In this document: positions 30,796 through 44,180 of the stretch, piece after piece
Position numbering within the stretch: the first letter of the stretch is position 1
Layout: every line of letters begins with the position of its first letter
DNA from: Pseudomonas sediminis
GTDB taxonomy: Bacteria > Pseudomonadota > Gammaproteobacteria > Pseudomonadales > Pseudomonadaceae
DNA length: 64,000 bases
Direction: 5' to 3'
Assembly (NCBI RefSeq): GCF_002741105.1
Contig: NZ_NIQU01000003.1
Location: forward strand, 440,884-504,883
Position numbers and translations under genes: made by a program
Notes under the pieces: generated by a model
The model's input: only the letters and a program-made list of their open reading frames with translations
What the model was told of the DNA's origin: nothing
The model's database searches: none

Positions 30796-30880
30796 TGGTG
30801 CGGACGGAGAGACTCGAACTCTCACACCTTGCGGCGCCAGAACCTAAATCTGGTGTGTCTACCAATTCCACCACGTCCGC
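30796..30880 (-). tRNA. tRNA-Leu (anticodon UAG)
   Basis: Read on the minus strand, the 85-base sequence begins GCGGACGTGGTGGAATTGG and ends CCGTCCGCACCA with an encoded CCA. The acceptor stem pairs fully, the anticodon stem CCAGA/TCTGG encloses the loop TTTAGGT with anticodon TAG, and a long variable arm is present, as class II leucine tRNAs need. Confidence 0.93.
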
Positions 30881-30905
30881 GTGGCTTTGCAGCTTAAAAC
30901 AAAAA

Positions 30906-30926
30906 CGCCAGGCTTTCGGCCTGGCG
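30906..30926 (-). terminator. Terminator between tRNA-His and tRNA-Leu
   Basis: CGCCAGGC and its complement with a 5-base loop, followed on the minus strand by TTTTTGTTTT. This is a strong intrinsic terminator shape placed inside the tRNA cluster, so tRNA-Leu may be made at lower level or from its own start. Confidence 0.65.
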
Positions 30927-30936
30927 CTTTGGAATA

Positions 30937-31013
30937 TGGGGTGGACGATGGGAATCGAACCCACGACACCAGGAGCCACAATCCTGTGCTCTACCAACTG
31001 AGCTACGCCCACC
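30937..31013 (-). tRNA. tRNA-His (anticodon GUG)
   Basis: 77 bases including encoded CCA and the extra 5' G (G-1) opposite C73 that histidyl-tRNA synthetase needs. The anticodon stem CAGGA/TCCTG holds the loop TTGTGGC with anticodon GTG. The T-loop is TTCGATT. Confidence 0.93.
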
Positions 31014-31048
31014 ATATTGCATTTGCTTACTCTTGCCTGACCGCCAAA

Positions 31049-31125
31049 TGGCGCACCCGGCAGGACTCGAACCTGCGACCATCCGCTTAGAAGGCGGATG
31101 CTCTATCCAGCTGAGCTACGGGCAC
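31049..31125 (-). tRNA. tRNA-Arg (anticodon UCU)
   Basis: 77 bases with encoded CCA. Begins GTGCCCGTAGCTCAGC; the anticodon stem TCCGC/GCGGA encloses CTTCTAA with anticodon TCT, reading AGA/AGG. T-loop TTCGAGT. First tRNA of a three-gene cluster (Arg-His-Leu) transcribed toward tig. Confidence 0.93.
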
Positions 31126-31236
31126 TTATCCATCCGCTAGCGCAGACTTACAAGCTTTTGGCTCCAACCTCACCACCAGGGTTTGGCTCTTGCCGCCTCA
31201 CCCAGCGAGTGGCTGTTCCTGAGAAGCGGGGCGAAT

Positions 31237-31263
31237 GTTATAGACGCGCCCCAACCTCGTCAA
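31237..31263 (-). promoter_or_regulatory. Likely promoter of the tRNA cluster
   Basis: Minus strand TTGACG (31258-31263), 15-base spacer, TATAAC (31237-31242), then a C- and G-rich discriminator CATTCGCCCCGC. The GC-rich discriminator is typical of stringently controlled stable-RNA promoters; the spacer is shorter than ideal. Confidence 0.45.
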
Positions 31264-31394
31264 CAGAAATTTTCAAAAAAATTCAGCGATTTAAAGGAGT
31301 TACGCGAAAACGACGGCAGGCGCCTTTGCCCGGGTGAGCGCCCATGCGAGAATGCGCGTCCTTTTTTCATCCTTATTAATGGTTAACCAGCGCA

Positions 31395-32249
31395 ATGACC
31401 GCACAACTGATCGACGGCAAGGCGATCGCCGCCAGCCTCCGCCAGCAGATTGCCCAACGTGTCGCCGAACGCCGCCAGCAAGGCCTTCGTGCGCCAGGCC
31501 TGGCCGTGATCCTGGTCGGCACCGATCCTGCCTCCCAGGTCTATGTGTCACATAAACGCAAGGATTGCGAAGAAGTCGGTTTCTTATCCCGTGCCTATGA
31601 CCTGCCGGCAGAGACCAGCCAGGCCGATCTGCTCGCGCTGATCGACGAGCTCAATGAAGACCCGACCATCGACGGCATCCTGGTACAGCTGCCGCTGCCG
31701 GAGAATCTCGACTCTTCCCTGCTGCTCGAACGCATTCGTCCGGACAAGGATGTGGACGGCTTCCATCCCTACAACATTGGCCGTTTGGCACAGCGCATGC
31801 CGCTGCTGCGCCCCTGCACCCCCAAAGGCATCATGACCCTGCTGGAAAGCACCGGGGCCGATCTGTACGGCATGCATGCGGTGGTAGTCGGCGCTTCCAA
31901 TATTGTTGGCCGCCCTATGGCCATGGAGCTGTTGCTGGCCGGTTGCACCGTCACCGTCACTCACCGTTTCACCAAGGATCTGGCCGGCCATGTAGGCCAG
32001 GCCGACATCGTCGTGGTCGCTGCCGGCAAGCCGGGACTGGTCAAGGGTGAGTGGATCAAGCCAGGCGCCATCGTCATCGACGTCGGCATCAACCGCCAGG
32101 AAGACGGCAAGCTGGTCGGCGACGTGACCTTTGATGCCGCCCTTCCCCGCGCTGGCTGGATCACTCCGGTTCCGGGCGGCGTTGGCCCGATGACTCGCGC
32201 CGGACTGTTGGAGAACACCCTGCACGCAGCCGAACACCTGCATAAATAA
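31395..32249 (+). CDS. folD: Bifunctional methylene-THF dehydrogenase/cyclohydrolase FolD (284 aa)
   Basis: Interconverts 5,10-methylene-THF and 10-formyl-THF in cytosolic one-carbon metabolism. The active-site region [14 protein letters not shown] carries the catalytic Lys (in the YVxxKxK pattern), [10 protein letters not shown] and the NADP-binding segment [27 protein letters not shown] are diagnostic, and [19 protein letters not shown] is the C-terminal signature. Divergent from the tRNA cluster. A hairpin terminator follows. Confidence 0.96.
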   Translation: MTAQLIDGKAIAASLRQQIAQRVAERRQQGLRAPGLAVILVGTDPASQVYVSHKRKDCEEVGFLSRAYDLPAETSQADLLALIDELNEDPTIDGILVQLPLPENLDSSLLLERIRPDKDVDGFHPYNIGRLAQRMPLLRPCTPKGIMTLLESTGADLYGMHAVVVGASNIVGRPMAMELLLAGCTVTVTHRFTKDLAGHVGQADIVVVAAGKPGLVKGEWIKPGAIVIDVGINRQEDGKLVGDVTFDAALPRAGWITPVPGGVGPMTRAGLLENTLHAAEHLHK

Positions 32250-32267
32250 GTAGCGCTGCATAACGAA

Positions 32268-32291
32268 CAACGGCACCCGAGGGTGCCGTTG
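32268..32291. terminator. Bidirectional terminator between folD and the ABC transporter operon
   Basis: Eleven-base perfect stem CAACGGCACCC / GGGTGCCGTTG with a GA loop, lying between the two convergent genes. The plus-strand flank is TCGTTTCTG. Confidence 0.7.
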
Positions 32292-32309
32292 TCGTTTCTG
32301 CCACTTGGA

Positions 32310-34052
32310 TCAGTTACGCGCCTGCTCCCAGGACTTGAGCAACTCGTCGTAGGCGATGGTTTCACCTTTGGGCTTCTCGTTGGCCAGCTTGGGCTTCGGT
32401 GCACCCGGCTGGTCGAACCAGTACTGCGGATCACGCGGCTCGTTCAGCTTCGGCCCGCACTCGCCCAGCACACCGGAGCGCTCCAGACGACCGAGCATGG
32501 TGTCTTGCGCAGCCGCCAGGCCATCGAGCGCCTGTTGCGGCGTTTTGTCACCGCTGGCGGCCTCGGCGATGAACTGCCACCAGAGCTGAGCCAGACGCGG
32601 ATAGTCCGGCACATTGGTGCCGGTCGGCGTCCATTGCACACGTGCCGGACTGCGGTAGAACTCCACCAGACCACCCAGCTTGGGCGCAACGTCCGTCATC
32701 GCCTGCGAGTTGATGTCCGACTCACGAATCGGCGTCAGGCCGACCAGGGTCTTTTTCAGCGAGACGGTTTTGGAGGTGACGAACTGCGCATAGAGCCAGG
32801 CGGCCAGGCGCTGCTTCTCCGGCGTGGAGTTGAGGAAGGTCCAGGAGCCGGTGTCCTGATAACCGAGCTTCATGCCCTCCTCCCAATACGGGCCCTTGGG
32901 CGACGGCGCCATACGCCATTTCGGCGTGCCATCGTCGTTGACCACCGGCAGGCCTGGCTTGGTCATATCGGCGGTAAAGGCGGTGTACCAGAAGATCTGC
33001 TGAGCGATGGCACCCTGCGCCGGCACCGGGCCGGATTCGGAGAAGGTCATGCCCTGCGCTTCCGGCGGCGCGTACTGGCGCATCCAATCGACGTACTTCT
33101 GCGTGGCGAACACCGCCGCCGGCCCGTTGGTATCACCACCGCGGGCGACACTGGAACCTACCGGGCGGCAGCCGTCGACGCGAATGCCCCACTCGTCCAC
33201 CGGCAGGCCGTTGGGCAGCCCCTTGTCGCCACCGCCAGCCATGGAGAACCAGGCGTCGGTGAAACGCCAGCCCAGCGACGGATCTTTCTTGCCGTAGTCC
33301 ATATGGCCATAGACGCGCTTACCATCGATTTCCTTGACGTGTACCGAGAAGAATTCAGCAATATCCTCATAGGCTGACCAGTTCACCGGCACGCCCAGCT
33401 CGTAGCCGTAGATTTCCTTGAACTTGGCCTTCAGCTCCGGACGCTCGAACCAGTCGGCGCGGAACCAGTAGAGGTTGGCAAACTGTTGATCGGGTAACTG
33501 ATAAACCTTGCCGTCTGGCCCGGTGGTGAAGGACAGGCCGATGAAGTCGTCAAGATCGAGAGTCGGCGAGGTGAAATCCTTACCCTCGTTAGCCATCATG
33601 TCGGTGATCGAGACCGCCTTGCCATAGCGGAAGTGGGTACCGATCAGGTCCGAGTCGTTGACCCAGCCGTCGTAGATATTCTTGCCGGACTGCATCTGCG
33701 TCTGCAGTTTCTCGACCACATCGCCTTCCTGCATAAGGTCGTGCTTGAGTTTGATGCCGGTGATTTCACTGAAGGCCTTCGCTAGGACCTTGGACTCGTA
33801 TTCATGGGTGGTCAGGGTTTCCGAGGCGACATTGATGTTCATGCCACGAAACGGCTCGGCAGCCTTGATGAACCATTTCAGCTCCTCGAGCTGCTGCTCC
33901 GGGGTCAGGGTCGAGGGGTTGAACTCATCGGCTATCCATTTCTTCGCGGCCTCTTCATAGGCATCCGCCCAGGCCGCACCGCTCAAACCGGACAACGCCA
34001 GCAAGGCGGCCAACGCCATGCTATGTCGGGTCTTGTTGTTATTGTCGAACAT
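32310..34052 (-). CDS. Periplasmic binding protein of a glycerol/polyol-type ABC importer (580 aa)
   Basis: Large SBP family 1 protein with a signal peptide (ALAALLALSGLSGAAWA). Length near 580 residues and the company of a DUF2160 protein, two permeases and two unlike ATPases match the GlpSTPQUV glycerol importer described in Rhizobium, where GlpV is the binding protein. The mature region has KLKHDLMQEGDVVEKLQTQMQSG and the C-terminal block AQDTMLGRLERSGVLGECGPKLNEPRDPQYWF. GGAGG lies 7 bases before the ATG at 34052. It is the last and most 3' gene of the operon. Glycerol as substrate is inferred from the gene set only. Confidence 0.85.
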   Translation of the reverse strand: MFDNNNKTRHSMALAALLALSGLSGAAWADAYEEAAKKWIADEFNPSTLTPEQQLEELKWFIKAAEPFRGMNINVASETLTTHEYESKVLAKAFSEITGIKLKHDLMQEGDVVEKLQTQMQSGKNIYDGWVNDSDLIGTHFRYGKAVSITDMMANEGKDFTSPTLDLDDFIGLSFTTGPDGKVYQLPDQQFANLYWFRADWFERPELKAKFKEIYGYELGVPVNWSAYEDIAEFFSVHVKEIDGKRVYGHMDYGKKDPSLGWRFTDAWFSMAGGGDKGLPNGLPVDEWGIRVDGCRPVGSSVARGGDTNGPAAVFATQKYVDWMRQYAPPEAQGMTFSESGPVPAQGAIAQQIFWYTAFTADMTKPGLPVVNDDGTPKWRMAPSPKGPYWEEGMKLGYQDTGSWTFLNSTPEKQRLAAWLYAQFVTSKTVSLKKTLVGLTPIRESDINSQAMTDVAPKLGGLVEFYRSPARVQWTPTGTNVPDYPRLAQLWWQFIAEAASGDKTPQQALDGLAAAQDTMLGRLERSGVLGECGPKLNEPRDPQYWFDQPGAPKPKLANEKPKGETIAYDELLKSWEQARN

Positions 34053-34103
34053 AGAGACCTCCATCTCAGGATATGGGGAGAGGCATACCGGCGGCAGCCC
34101 GGC

Positions 34104-34376
34104 TTAGCCCCAGCGCATGACTGCGCACAACCACAACAGTGATAGCAGCGACGCTATCCACACGCTCCAGTCGGTCACGCCGATTACCAGCAGATGCAGG
34201 TAGGCGCTGCCGAGCAGACCGATAAACAGCCGATCACCCCGGGTGGTGGTGATCGGCAGAAAACCCTTGCGCTCGACGCACGGCCAGCGCAGCTCGACCA
34301 GCGTCATGCCGGCCAGCAGCACGGCGATGCAGCCGAAGAACAGCGCGGTCGGCAGAGTCCAGGCCATCCAGCTCAT
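34104..34376 (-). CDS. DUF2160 family small membrane protein (90 aa)
   Basis: Three hydrophobic segments (about 6-25, 49-67, 70-87) around the conserved WPCVERKGFLPITTTRGDRLFIGLLG loop. This family accompanies glycerol-type ABC importers (GlpU in Rhizobium); its role is not known but it may stabilise the permease. Located between the binding protein and the second permease gene, 12 bases after the latter. Confidence 0.85.
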   Translation of the reverse strand: MSWMAWTLPTALFFGCIAVLLAGMTLVELRWPCVERKGFLPITTTRGDRLFIGLLGSAYLHLLVIGVTDWSVWIASLLSLLWLCAVMRWG

Positions 34377-34388
34377 GATGAACCTCCC

Positions 34389-35189
<801 letters not shown>

Positions 35190-35197
35190 GGTCGGCC

Positions 35198-36057
<860 letters not shown>

Positions 36058-36061
<4 letters not shown>

Positions 36062-37155
36062 GGCGCCACCTCCACAAGGTAGTCGTCGGCGTAGAGCATC
36101 AGCCACTGCGCCGGAAAGCTCAGGTAGACCTGCTCGCGCGGCACGAGCTGATCCTCCTGCAAACGCGCCTTGAGCACCTGGCCATCAAGGTCGAAGGTGA
36201 GGATCTTGTAAGTGCCGAGATCCTCGACGTGCAGCACGCGGGCGCATAGCGCATCTTCATAGGCGCCGTCCCAGACGTGGACGAACTCGGGACGAATGCC
36301 CACCTGCAGACGCTTGCCATCCAGTTCGGCCAGGCGCTGGTTGAGCGCGTCAGGAAGCGGCAGCACCGTATCAGCGAAGCGCACCCCGCCCTCGCAGCGC
36401 TGCACGTCAATCAGGTTCATGCCCGGGCTGCCGATGAAATAGCCGACGAAGGTATGGCCGGGGCGCTCGAACAACTCGCGCGGGGTGCCGAACTGGACGA
36501 TCTGCCCGCCGTACATCACTGCGATCTTGTCGGCGAAGGTGGAAGCCTCCAACTGGTCGTGGGTGACGTAGACCATGGTGATGTTGAACTGTTCGTGGAT
36601 CTGCTTGAGCTTGCGCCGCAGCTTCCACTTCAGGTGTGGGTCGATCACCGTCAGCGGCTCGTCGAAGAGAATTGCCGACACGTCGTCGCGCACCAGGCCA
36701 CGGCCCATGGACACCTTCTGCTTCTCGTCGGCGGTGAGGTTGCGCGCCTTCTTGTGCAGCAGCGGATGCAGCTCCAGCACCTCGGCAATCTCATGCACTT
36801 TGCTCATCACCCGCGCCTCGTCCATGCCCTGGTTGCGCAGCGGAAAGGCCAGGTTGTCGAACACCGTCATGGTGTCGTAGACCACCGGGAACTGGAAAAC
36901 CTGGGCGATGTTTCGCTCCTGCGGCGACAGCCTGTTGACCGCCTTGCCGTCGAACTGCACCTCGCCCTGGGACGGGCTGAGCAGGCCGGAGATGATGTTG
37001 AGCAAGGTGGACTTGCCGCAGCCCGACGGCCCCAGCAGCGCATAGGCGCCGCCCTGCTGCCAGATATGATTCATCTCGCGGATTGCGTAATCTTCCGGCG
37101 CTTTCGGCGTGCCGCTGTAGCTATGCGCGAGGTTGTGCAAGCGAATCTCGGCCAT
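36058..37155 (-). CDS. ABC importer ATPase A with degenerate signature motif (365 aa)
   Basis: MalK/UgpC-like ATPase with C-terminal TOBE-type domain. Walker A GPSGCGKST, Walker B AILFDEP and the switch His in VYVTHDQLEA are intact, but the LSGGQ signature is replaced by LTADEKQ (near residue 136). Its partner in the next gene has the opposite defect. In an ABC dimer each ATP site is built from the Walker A/B and His of one subunit and the signature of the other, so this pair should form one complete and one degenerate site. Starts at the stop of the upstream ATPase gene (positions 37155 shared), as expected for stoichiometric expression. Confidence 0.88.
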
Positions 37156-38249
37156 CAGGCGGCCCTCCCCTGACGACGACTGGGCGCCTGCACCAACTGC
37201 CCATCGGCAGCGAAGACGAACAGCTTGTGGGTCGGGATGTAGATCAGGATCGGCGTGTCCACCGCATACTCATGCACGCCCGGCAGGTGCAGCACCAGCA
37301 CGAACTGCTCGTTGCGCACATGCAGGAAGGTTTCCGAACCGCTGATCTCGGCCAGTTCCACGGTTACCGCCAGCTCCAGATCATCGTCGTTGGACGGCAC
37401 CAAACCGATATGGCTGGGGCGTACGCCAAAACGGTACTCGCCCTCGGCGATGCCGCGCAGATCGGGATTGAGCGGAAAATGCACGCAGTCGGCGAAGCTT
37501 ACCTCGGAGCCGCTGATACGCCCCGGCATCAGGTTGATCGCGGGCTCCGAGAACAGCTCGGCAGCCAGCACCTGCTGCGGACGGTGGTAGACCTCGGCGG
37601 TCTTGCCGCTCTGCACCACCCGCCCCTCATGCAGGATGGTGGTGGTGCCACCCAGGGCCAGTGCCTCGTTGGGCTCGGTAGTGGCGTAGATGGCGATGGT
37701 ATGGCGCGCCTGGAACAGCTCGCGCATCTCCTGGCGCAGCTCCTCACGCAGCTTGTAGTCGAGGTTGACCAGCGGCTCATCGAAGAGGATCAGCGAAGCA
37801 TCCTTGACCAGCGCCCGCGCCATGGCCGTGCGCTGCTGCTGGCCGCCGGACAGCTCCAGCGGATAACGCGACAGCAGTTTCTCGATGCGCAGCATGCGCG
37901 CCGTGGCCTCGACCTTCTCGATGATCTGCTCCTTGTCCACGCCGGCCTGACGCAGTGGCGAGGCGATGTTCTCGAACACCGTCAAAGTCGGGTAGTTGAT
38001 GAACTGCTGATAGACCATCGACACGTTGCGCTGGCGCACCGGCACGCCGGTGACATCGGCGCCGTTCATCAGCACGCGGCCGCTATTGGGCCGATCCAGC
38101 CCGGCCATCAGGCGCATCAGGCTGGTCTTGCCGGCCAGCGTACGGCCGAGCAGAACGTTGAAGGAGCCGGGTTCGAAACTGAGGCAGGCATCGTCGATAT
38201 GCACCTGGCCGTCGACGATACGGGTGACGTGTTCGAGCTTGAGCGACAT
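37155..38249 (-). CDS. ABC importer ATPase B lacking the switch histidine (364 aa)
   Basis: Second MalK-like ATPase of the operon. Walker A reads GRTLAGKTS (acceptable GX4GKT/S), the signature LSGGQQQR and Walker B LILFDEPLVNLD are canonical, but the usual His in VYVTHD is missing: the stretch is IYATTEPNEALAL. It has the long C-terminal regulatory domain of the family. GGACA lies 7 bases before the ATG at 38249; a longer frame from 38276 has no comparable site. It is the first gene after the sigma54-type promoter at 38295-38310. Confidence 0.88.
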   Translation of the reverse strand: MSLKLEHVTRIVDGQVHIDDACLSFEPGSFNVLLGRTLAGKTSLMRLMAGLDRPNSGRVLMNGADVTGVPVRQRNVSMVYQQFINYPTLTVFENIASPLRQAGVDKEQIIEKVEATARMLRIEKLLSRYPLELSGGQQQRTAMARALVKDASLILFDEPLVNLDYKLREELRQEMRELFQARHTIAIYATTEPNEALALGGTTTILHEGRVVQSGKTAEVYHRPQQVLAAELFSEPAINLMPGRISGSEVSFADCVHFPLNPDLRGIAEGEYRFGVRPSHIGLVPSNDDDLELAVTVELAEISGSETFLHVRNEQFVLVLHLPGVHEYAVDTPILIYIPTHKLFVFAADGQLVQAPSRRQGRAA

Positions 38250-38294
38250 GGCCTGTCCTTTTTCTTGTCGTGCCATTCGATTGCGAACATCGAT

Positions 38295-38310
38295 AGCGAC
38301 AAGCGTGCCA
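38295..38310 (-). promoter_or_regulatory. Sigma54 (-24/-12) promoter of the ABC importer operon
   Basis: Minus strand TGGCACGCTTGTCGCT. It matches TGGCACG-N4-TTGCW except for one base, with GG and GC separated by exactly 10 bases as sigma54 requires. The expected start of transcription is near 38283, about 35 bases upstream of the first ATPase gene. A sigma54 activator gene starts divergently 200 bases away. Confidence 0.75.
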
Positions 38311-38387
38311 GCCCCACAAAAAACAACGCATCTCGTTGATCAGAATCGAAAAAGCCGCCAAAGAACGGTGCAGCGAAGGTTTTCTAC

Positions 38388-38457
38388 TGAACACTTTTGA
38401 ACAGTCGAATGTGAACAACTGAACAATTCGTTCGTTGACTTTGAACAGGCTTGAACG
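38388..38457. repeat. Six TGAAC(A/G) repeats, candidate activator-binding array
   Basis: TGAACA begins at 38388, 38398, 38412, 38420 and 38442, and TGAACG at 38452. They fall into three pairs with 10, 8 and 10 bases between starts. The array is 80-160 bases upstream of the sigma54 promoter, the usual place for an upstream activating sequence, and just before the activator gene, so it may also control that gene. One GAAC-N5-GTTC palindrome (38421-38433) is included. Confidence 0.6.
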
Positions 38458-38509
38458 AAACTGGATCGATCGCGGCGCAGATCGCGAACCAACAAGAAGA
38501 GATCGCACC

Positions 38510-41579
<3,070 letters not shown>

Positions 41580-41589
41580 ACAAGATATA

Positions 41590-41609
41590 GGTGCGCTTGG
41601 AAGCGCACC
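41590..41609. terminator. Hairpin between ampC and the convergent acyl-CoA dehydrogenase gene
   Basis: Nine-base stem GGTGCGCTT / AAGCGCACC with a GG loop, between two convergent stops. The flanking T run is weak on both strands. Confidence 0.4.
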
Positions 41610-41615
41610 TTGCGC

Positions 41616-42743
41616 TCAGAAACTACGCGCGATCACCATCCGCTGCACATCGCTAGTGCCTTCGTAGATCTGGCAAACGCGCACGTCGCGGTAGATGCGT
41701 TCGACCGGAAAATCTGTCAGGTAGCCATAACCGCCTAGCGTCTGGATCGCTGCCGAGCACACGCGCTCGGCCATCTCCGAAGCGAATAGCTTGGCCATCG
41801 ACGCCTCGGTCAGGCACGGCTGCCCAGCTTCGCGCAGGCTGGCAGCGTGATGCACCATCTGCCGCGCCACGGCGATCTGGGTGGCCATATCAGCGAGGCG
41901 AAAGGCCACTGCCTGGTGTTCGATGATCGGCTTGCCGAAGGTCACTCGCTCGTGGGCGTAGTCACGCGCGGCCTCGAAGGCGGCTCGCGCCATGCCCACT
42001 GATTGCGCGGCAATGCCGATGCGTCCACCTTCGAGGTTGGCCAGGGCGATGCGATAGCCCTCGCCCTCCTCACCGAGGCGTAGATCGGCCGGAATGCGCA
42101 CCTCGTCGAACTGGATCTGGCAGGTGTCGGAGGCATGCTGGCCGAGCTTGTCCTCCACGCGCACTACCGAGAATCCAGGTGTATCGGTCGGCACGATAAA
42201 GGCGCTGATGCCTTTCTTGCCCGCCTGCGGGTCGGTAACGGCGAAGACGATCACCATGCCGGCGTGGCTGCCGGAGGTGATGAACTGTTTGGCACCATTG
42301 AGCACATAGTGATCGCCATCGCGCCGCGCGCGGGTGCGCAGGTCGCTGGCATCGGAGCCGGCTTGCGGCTCGGTCAGGGCGAAGGCACCGAGCATGCTGC
42401 CCTCGGCCAGCGGGCGGAGAAAGCGCTGCTTCTGCGCATCACTGCCGTATTTCAGGATCGGCATGCAGCCCACTGAGTTGTGCACGCTCATGATGGTGGA
42501 GCAGGCGCCATCGCCAGCTGCCACCTCCTCCAGGGCCATGGCGTAAGCCAGGTGACCGGTTTCGGCGCCGCCCCACTGCTGCGGCACCAGCATGCCCATA
42601 AAACCCAGCTGGCCCATTTCGGCGATGGCCTCGGCAGGAAAGCGATGCTCGCGGTCCCAGTCGGCGGCGAGGGGTTTCAGTCGCTCCTGAGCGAACTGGC
42701 GGGCCATGTCACGGATAAGGATGTCTTCTTCGTTGGGCAGCAT
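41616..42743 (-). CDS. Acyl-CoA dehydrogenase, probable short/branched-chain type (375 aa)
   Basis: FAD enzyme that oxidises acyl-CoA to 2-enoyl-CoA. The catalytic base is Glu361 in [11 protein letters not shown], and FAD-binding stretches [15 protein letters not shown] and [10 protein letters not shown] are present. The genes read toward this one are an SDR and a thiolase; with a 2-methylbutyryl-CoA dehydrogenase they would form the isoleucine degradation route, as described for the PP_2214-PP_2217 region of P. putida. A tiglyl-CoA hydratase gene is missing from the set. A REP palindrome separates it from the thiolase gene. Substrate chain is inferred from context. Confidence 0.82.
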   Translation of the reverse strand: MLPNEEDILIRDMARQFAQERLKPLAADWDREHRFPAEAIAEMGQLGFMGMLVPQQWGGAETGHLAYAMALEEVAAGDGACSTIMSVHNSVGCMPILKYGSDAQKQRFLRPLAEGSMLGAFALTEPQAGSDASDLRTRARRDGDHYVLNGAKQFITSGSHAGMVIVFAVTDPQAGKKGISAFIVPTDTPGFSVVRVEDKLGQHASDTCQIQFDEVRIPADLRLGEEGEGYRIALANLEGGRIGIAAQSVGMARAAFEAARDYAHERVTFGKPIIEHQAVAFRLADMATQIAVARQMVHHAASLREAGQPCLTEASMAKLFASEMAERVCSAAIQTLGGYGYLTDFPVERIYRDVRVCQIYEGTSDVQRMVIARSF

Positions 42744-42775
42744 GGCTGGCTCCGGTAGTGCGATTCAATCAGTCC

Positions 42776-42822
42776 GTGGGAGGCGCTTCAGCGGCGACTG
42801 TCGCGGCTAAAGCCCCTCCCAC
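42776..42822. repeat. REP-type palindrome (REPIN) between thiolase and acyl-CoA dehydrogenase genes
   Basis: GTGGGAGGCGCTTCAGCGG and a near-exact inverted copy ending AAAGCCCCTCCCAC, separated by a short loop. Same family as 48316-48374 and 44090-44165. Such elements are common between Pseudomonas genes and can stabilise upstream mRNA. Confidence 0.75.
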
Positions 42823-42841
42823 AAGTCAAGTACATAGGTAG

Positions 42842-44032
42842 TCAATACAACTCGATGGCTACAGCGGTGGCCTCACCGCCGCCAATGCACACGGAGGCCA
42901 GGCCGCGCTTTAGGCCACGCTGCTGCAACGCTGCCAACAGGGTCACCAGGATGCGCGCGCCGGAGGCGCCAATGGGATGGCCCAGGGCGCACGCGCCGCC
43001 GTTTACATTGAGCTTGGCGTGGTCGATGCCCAATTCACGCATGGCCACCATGGGCACCACGGCGAACGCCTCGTTGATTTCGAACAGATCGACCGTCTCC
43101 AGTGGCCATTCGATACGCGCCAGCAGACGCTGGATCGCAGCTACTGGCGCGGTGGTGAACAGATTCGGCGCCTGCGCGTGGCCAGCATGGCCGACGATGC
43201 GCGCCAGTGGTTTCAGTCCGCGTTCCTGAGCCTCGGACAGGCGCATCAACAGCAGCGCGGCGGCGCCATCGGAAATGGAACTGGCATTGGCCGCCGTCAC
43301 CGTACCCCCCTCGCGAAACGCCGGCTTCAGGCCGGGAATCTTGTCCGGGCGAGCCTTGGGCGGCTGCTCATCGGTGCCGACCTGACGCCGTTCACGCCCC
43401 TGCGGCGCCTCCACAGCGACGATCTCGCTGGCGAAACTGCCATCCGTTATCGCCTGCTGGGCGCGACGCAGCGACTCCAGGGCATAGGCATCCTGCTCCT
43501 CACGACTGAAGCGATACTGCTGCGCACAATCCTCGGCGAAGGTGCCCATCAACCGACCACGCTCGTAGGCGTCCTCCAGACCGTCGAGGAACATATGGTC
43601 GAGCACCTGGCCATGCCCCATGCGATAGCCACTGCGGGCACGCGCCAGGAGGTAGGGCGCGTTGGACATGCTCTCCATGCCGCCGGCCACCAGCACATCG
43701 GCGCTGCCGGCGAGCAACTGGTCATGACCAAGCCTCAGTGCCTGCATACCGGAGCCACACATCTTGTTCAGCGTGGTGCATTGAGCGGCCTGGCTCAGCC
43801 CTGCGCCCAACGCCGCCTGGCGCGCGGGTGCCTGACCCTGGCCAGCCTGCAACACGCAGCCCATCAGTACCGTGTCCACTGCCTCAGCCGCGAGCCCGGC
43901 ACGCTCGAGGGTCGAGCGGATGGCAGCGGCGCCCAGCTCGGCCGCCGTAAGGCCGGCCAGATCACCAAGGAAGCCGCCCATGGGCGTGCGCACTGCACTG
44001 ACGATGACGACGGGGTCGAGTTGCTGCTTCAT
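42842..44032 (-). CDS. Acetyl-CoA acetyltransferase, thiolase (396 aa)
   Basis: Thiolase II fold. The nucleophile Cys92 is in LNKMCGSGMQA, the His is in GGACALGHPIGASG, and the second catalytic Cys in ASVCIGGGEATAV. It would cleave 2-methylacetoacetyl-CoA or acetoacetyl-CoA into acetyl-CoA plus propionyl-CoA or acetyl-CoA. AAGGTGAA precedes the ATG at 44032; the frame from 44080 extends beyond this without a site. Lies between the SDR and acyl-CoA dehydrogenase genes, with repeat palindromes on both sides. Confidence 0.88.
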   Translation of the reverse strand: MKQQLDPVVIVSAVRTPMGGFLGDLAGLTAAELGAAAIRSTLERAGLAAEAVDTVLMGCVLQAGQGQAPARQAALGAGLSQAAQCTTLNKMCGSGMQALRLGHDQLLAGSADVLVAGGMESMSNAPYLLARARSGYRMGHGQVLDHMFLDGLEDAYERGRLMGTFAEDCAQQYRFSREEQDAYALESLRRAQQAITDGSFASEIVAVEAPQGRERRQVGTDEQPPKARPDKIPGLKPAFREGGTVTAANASSISDGAAALLLMRLSEAQERGLKPLARIVGHAGHAQAPNLFTTAPVAAIQRLLARIEWPLETVDLFEINEAFAVVPMVAMRELGIDHAKLNVNGGACALGHPIGASGARILVTLLAALQQRGLKRGLASVCIGGGEATAVAIELY

Positions 44033-44089
44033 GAGTTTCACCTTCTGATCTGCGTTATTCCCGGATCGCGTCCGGGCCATGTTCTGGCA

Positions 44090-44165
44090 GTAGGAGCGGC
44101 TTCAGCCGCGAAGGCTGCATCATTTATTTCGCGGCTAAAGCGGAATGCCGCCCAACCGCTCCTAC
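44090..44165. repeat. REP-type palindrome between SDR and thiolase genes
   Basis: GTAGGAGCGGCTTCAGCC at the left and an inverted GGAATGCCGCCCAACCGCTCCTAC arrangement at the right, with an inner GCGGCTAAAGC copy. It is a longer, more diverged member of the same family as 42776-42822. The first eight bases of the window (GCTCCTAC) may be the end of another copy. Confidence 0.65.
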
Positions 44166-44180
44166 AAAAGCTAAAACGCG

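Noticed and set aside
31126..31394. Gap between tRNA-Arg and folD considered for a small RNA gene
   Set aside because: Only a likely tRNA promoter is visible; no stable hairpin and T run suggests an independent RNA.
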